The notes under the pieces: model-generated
The model's database searches: none
What the model was told of the DNA's origin: nothing
Seen by the model: only the letters and a program-made list of their open reading frames with translations
Assembly: GCF_014172405.1 (NCBI RefSeq)
Contig: NZ_WNXC01000004.1
Coordinates: 388,638 to 452,637 of the forward strand
Length of the DNA stretch: 64,000 bases
Origin: Pedobacter gandavensis
Lineage (GTDB): Bacteria; Bacteroidota; Bacteroidia; Sphingobacteriales; Sphingobacteriaceae
Direction: 5' to 3'
Shown: positions 62,088-64,000 of the stretch, piece by piece
Layout of the letters: each line of letters starts with the position of its first letter
Numbering within the stretch: position 1 is the stretch's first letter
Position numbers and translations under genes: made by a program

Positions 62088-62579
62088 TTAAATTTTAATC
62101 GTTGTTCCTTCCTCGATCTCCTCACTTGCTTTCAGCAAAATATGATCTCCATCCGTCAATTCTCCAAATACCTCCACCTTATCCGGCATCATCCTTCCTT
62201 TAGCAACGGGAATATTCTTCGTCTTCCCATTTTCAATTCGGATCACATAAACCCCTAAATTCGCGTCCACTAAAGCAGTTTTCGGAATAAAAAAGCTAGC
62301 TTCCCTCGCTTGCAAAGGAATATTGGTTTCTGCTACCATCAATGGCTTTAGCTCCTGATTGACATTCATCAAATCCGCTTCTATCTTTTCTGAATGCTAC
62401 TTTTCATCCAATGCCCCCGATTTCCTAGAAATTTTCGCCATATACATTTTCTGAGGAATAGACTTCACCATGAAGCGAATGGTATCACCAATGTTCAAGT
62501 AAGGCGTGTTTACTTCTGGCACAGACAATGACAAGCGAAGCTTTTGGTTACTTTGTATCACCAGTAATGGCAAATCCGC
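62088..62579 (-). pseudogene. RND efflux periplasmic adaptor (CusB-like), 3' remnant with amber codon
   Basis: One frame from 62579 to the TAA at 62088 reads as the C-terminal half of a membrane-fusion adaptor: ADLPLLVIQSNQKLRLSLSVPE, then NTPYLNIGDTIRF, SRKSGALDEK, an in-frame TAG (62399-62397), HSEKIEADLMNVNQELKPLM, and the last beta-barrel and membrane-proximal strands (IPKTALVDANLGVYVIRIENG). The N-terminal coiled-coil and lipoyl parts are absent, replaced at about 62575-62580 by the 5' part of tolC. It has no start and an internal stop, so it cannot give a working adaptor. A 94-codon frame remains after the stop. Confidence 0.85.
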
Positions 62580-62997
62580 GGTTGGCCTGGTTTTCTTCTA
62601 CCTTGGCCAACTGCACCTGATTCTTGATCCTACCAAAAGTAAATAGGTTCCAGTTGACATTCGCCAGGTATAGCGATCCGAAAGCCGCATTCCAGTTTTG
62701 CTCCGCCAAAGGCATCGAAGTTGCCGCCGAACCTAAGCCTCCATAACCATACATCGGACCGTTTTGCGCGTTGATCGTGCCAAAGCTCTGTTGCGCCAAA
62801 ACAGTGAAATCTGGTAAATATTGACTTTTTTGATAATTGGTGTTTTCCATGGAAGCTTTTACCAGAGCCTCCTTTGCTTTTATTTTTTCGTAGTTCCGAA
62901 TTGAACGTTGTAATGCGTCAGGCAGTTGCAAAGTTTGGGCATACGACACCGTCGATAAGCCGCATAGCACCGCTAACGCAATGAATTTTGTATTCAT
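62575..62997 (-). pseudogene. TolC-family outer-membrane efflux protein (CusC-like), 5' remnant
   Basis: From ATG 62997 there is a signal peptide (MNTKFIALAVLCGLSTVSYAQ, cleaved after residue 21) and the first TolC helix region (LQLPDALQRSIRNYEKIKAK, YLPDFTVLAQQSFGTIN, LYLANVNWNLFTFGRIKNQV, LAKVEENQANR), about 140 residues. Homology then stops and the DNA continues as the adaptor tail in another frame; the tolC frame ends after nine foreign residues at 62548. About two thirds of a normal TolC protein (some 430 residues) is missing. The upstream extension to 63066 is not part of the protein. It is the product of a deletion. Confidence 0.85.
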
Positions 62998-63078
62998 TGT
63001 CTTATATCTGCAATTAGAAATTAAACCATCATGATGAAGGAGCATTTGCCAGGCTCCGGATTTCAAAATGATAATGGC

Positions 63079-63489
63079 CTAAATCCGATATACGCAATGT
63101 AAAATATAGAAAGGGGGGCTTTTTAATGGGGAAGAAAAGTAAAGGGTATCCGTTTTAACAGCTGACAATTGATCATCCCAAATGGTCGTATTGGCTGGAT
63201 GAAGGTATAGCACTGCCTCTCCAGAAAACTTCAAAAGCGTTTCCTGTTGCGCAATCTTTTGCACTTTATCCGCTAGTTTTACCTGATCTTTTTCGTGCTT
63301 GCAGCAGTTCTTCTTTTTGGTTCGTTGTTGATTTTTTAACGCACATACCGGACACACCTGATCCTTCTGCGCTTTAGAAAATAACCGGATCTCCTGTTTT
63401 ACGCCTTTGCAAATATGTGCGCTAGTCGTAAATCCAGTGGATACGATCAGAAACAACAGACAAAGAAATAGGCTAAACAGTCTTTTCAT
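63079..63489 (-). CDS. HYC_CC_PP family protein
   Basis: A 136-residue exported protein with an N-terminal signal peptide. It shows the features that give the family its name: a HICKG motif after the signal peptide, a CPVC pair, KNCCKHE, and the C-terminal SPPFYILHCVYRI. The cysteine and histidine pattern suggests metal binding. In Bacteroidota these genes commonly sit upstream of CusCBA-type metal efflux or TonB-dependent metal receptor genes; here the partner efflux genes downstream are broken. The ATG at 63489 is chosen over 63501 for a better signal peptide. Confidence 0.82.
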   Translation of the reverse strand: MKRLFSLFLCLLFLIVSTGFTTSAHICKGVKQEIRLFSKAQKDQVCPVCALKNQQRTKKKNCCKHEKDQVKLADKVQKIAQQETLLKFSGEAVLYLHPANTTIWDDQLSAVKTDTLYFSSPLKSPPFYILHCVYRI

Positions 63490-64000
63490 ATGGAGACACA
63501 AAGATGGCCCTCGGCTTTAAATTAAGGCTTACAGGATTATGCAAATCTTTTATATAATTCTGAGGGGAAATCAGTATGTTATACTTCTCCATAAATTATT
63601 AAAAACTATCCGATTTAAAGCCAATCCTGATTCTTATCTGCTAATCCCGGGTACTTAATCCCTTCGACATCCTTTTGGAAGGAGCTCTAGATTTCGTCAG
63701 CTACACATGATCCTTAGAACATCGTTGAAAGGTCAATTAGACCTACCAGGGATCATCCAACCATTATCCAACCATCTTCTAACCATTGAGCAAACCTAAG
63801 CGCAGTACAGCAGCATCCCGAAGGCATCCTAAAGGAATACCTATACTAAGATCAAAAGAAGGGATAAGGGATCAAGCGAAATTCTTGGGGGGGAATGAGA
63901 TTTAAGCATAGATTTTAGAAAGCCTGAATAGGAAAAATTTAACATCCCTAACTCCCCTGGAAGTTGCCCTGAATGCTTTCACCTTAGCATTGAATGATTC
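63490..64000. other. Right-edge non-coding region
   Basis: No gene is seen on either strand. It contains three tandem 11-bp repeats at 63755-63787 and otherwise unremarkable sequence. Confidence 0.5.
63755..63787. repeat. Three 11-bp direct repeats
   Basis: ATCCAACCATT, ATCCAACCATC and TTCTAACCATT lie end to end (63755-63765, 63766-63776, 63777-63787). The shared core is yCnAACCAT, and the period is about one helical turn. Confidence 0.7.

Noticed and set aside
1..64000. CRISPR arrays, tRNA/rRNA genes, insertion sequences, prophage genes
   Set aside because: Looked for by repeat pattern, conserved sequence and transposase/integrase motifs; none was recognised by eye.

Overview
The window reads as chromosome of a Bacteroidota member of the Sphingobacteriaceae, most like Pedobacter. 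The evidence is SusC/SusD pairs, a GldJ-type lipoprotein, a 14-gene nuo operon with the short NuoG typical of this phylum, ExbD duplication beside TonB, DUF4159, HYC_CC_PP and FeoB-associated Cys-rich small proteins, and promoters of the TTTG / TAnnTTTG type. No rRNA, tRNA, CRISPR array, insertion sequence or phage gene was recognised.

Region 1 (1-5.4 kb) is an accessory cluster: two divergent alpha/beta-hydrolase esterases, an ATP-grasp ligase, a GCS2-type carboxylate-amine ligase, a stand-alone class I glutamine amidotransferase-like protein and a second, divergent ATP-grasp-like protein. This looks like a pathway that builds, and possibly trims or exports, an amide-linked small molecule of unknown structure. 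It is the best candidate here for an undescribed biochemical system. Region 2 (5.4-8.4 kb) holds an orphan FeoB-associated small protein, a Crp/Fnr regulator, YceI and pirin, with a likely Crp/Fnr operator in place of the -33 box before yceI, then ispF.

Region 3 (8.5-39 kb) is mostly housekeeping: gldJ; a minus-strand run of dedA, ppa, a DUF21/CBS protein, rsmE, DUF4159 and a biotinyl carrier protein; complex I nuoA-N, whose promoter overlaps the terminator of the upstream gene; a TonB energy module (exbB, exbD, exbD, tonB, a small membrane protein, a PstS-like lipoprotein, a large TPR protein); pckA; a SUI1 protein with a lipid kinase; and metK behind a textbook promoter and a SAM-II-type riboswitch carrying an extra hairpin.

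Region 4 (39.3-60.8 kb) is a 21.5-kb, 11-gene minus-strand polysaccharide utilisation locus. It has two unlike SusC/SusD pairs, two fasciclin lipoproteins, DUF5007 and delta-60-repeat lipoproteins, an M60 (mucin/glycoprotein) metallopeptidase with a discoidin domain, a GH84 N-acetyl-glucosaminidase, and two alkaline-phosphatase-fold plus LamG lipoproteins whose metal ligands have been replaced. The likely target is a host-type O-glycoprotein or another GlcNAc-rich glycoprotein. The upstream 0.9 kb carries LacI-family-like palindromes, a G-quadruplex motif nearly identical to the thrombin aptamer, and a possible relic of an ECF sigma factor.

Region 5 (62-64 kb) is a decayed CusBC-type metal efflux locus: a HYC_CC_PP protein, a truncated tolC joined by deletion to the tail of an RND adaptor, and an amber codon in that tail.
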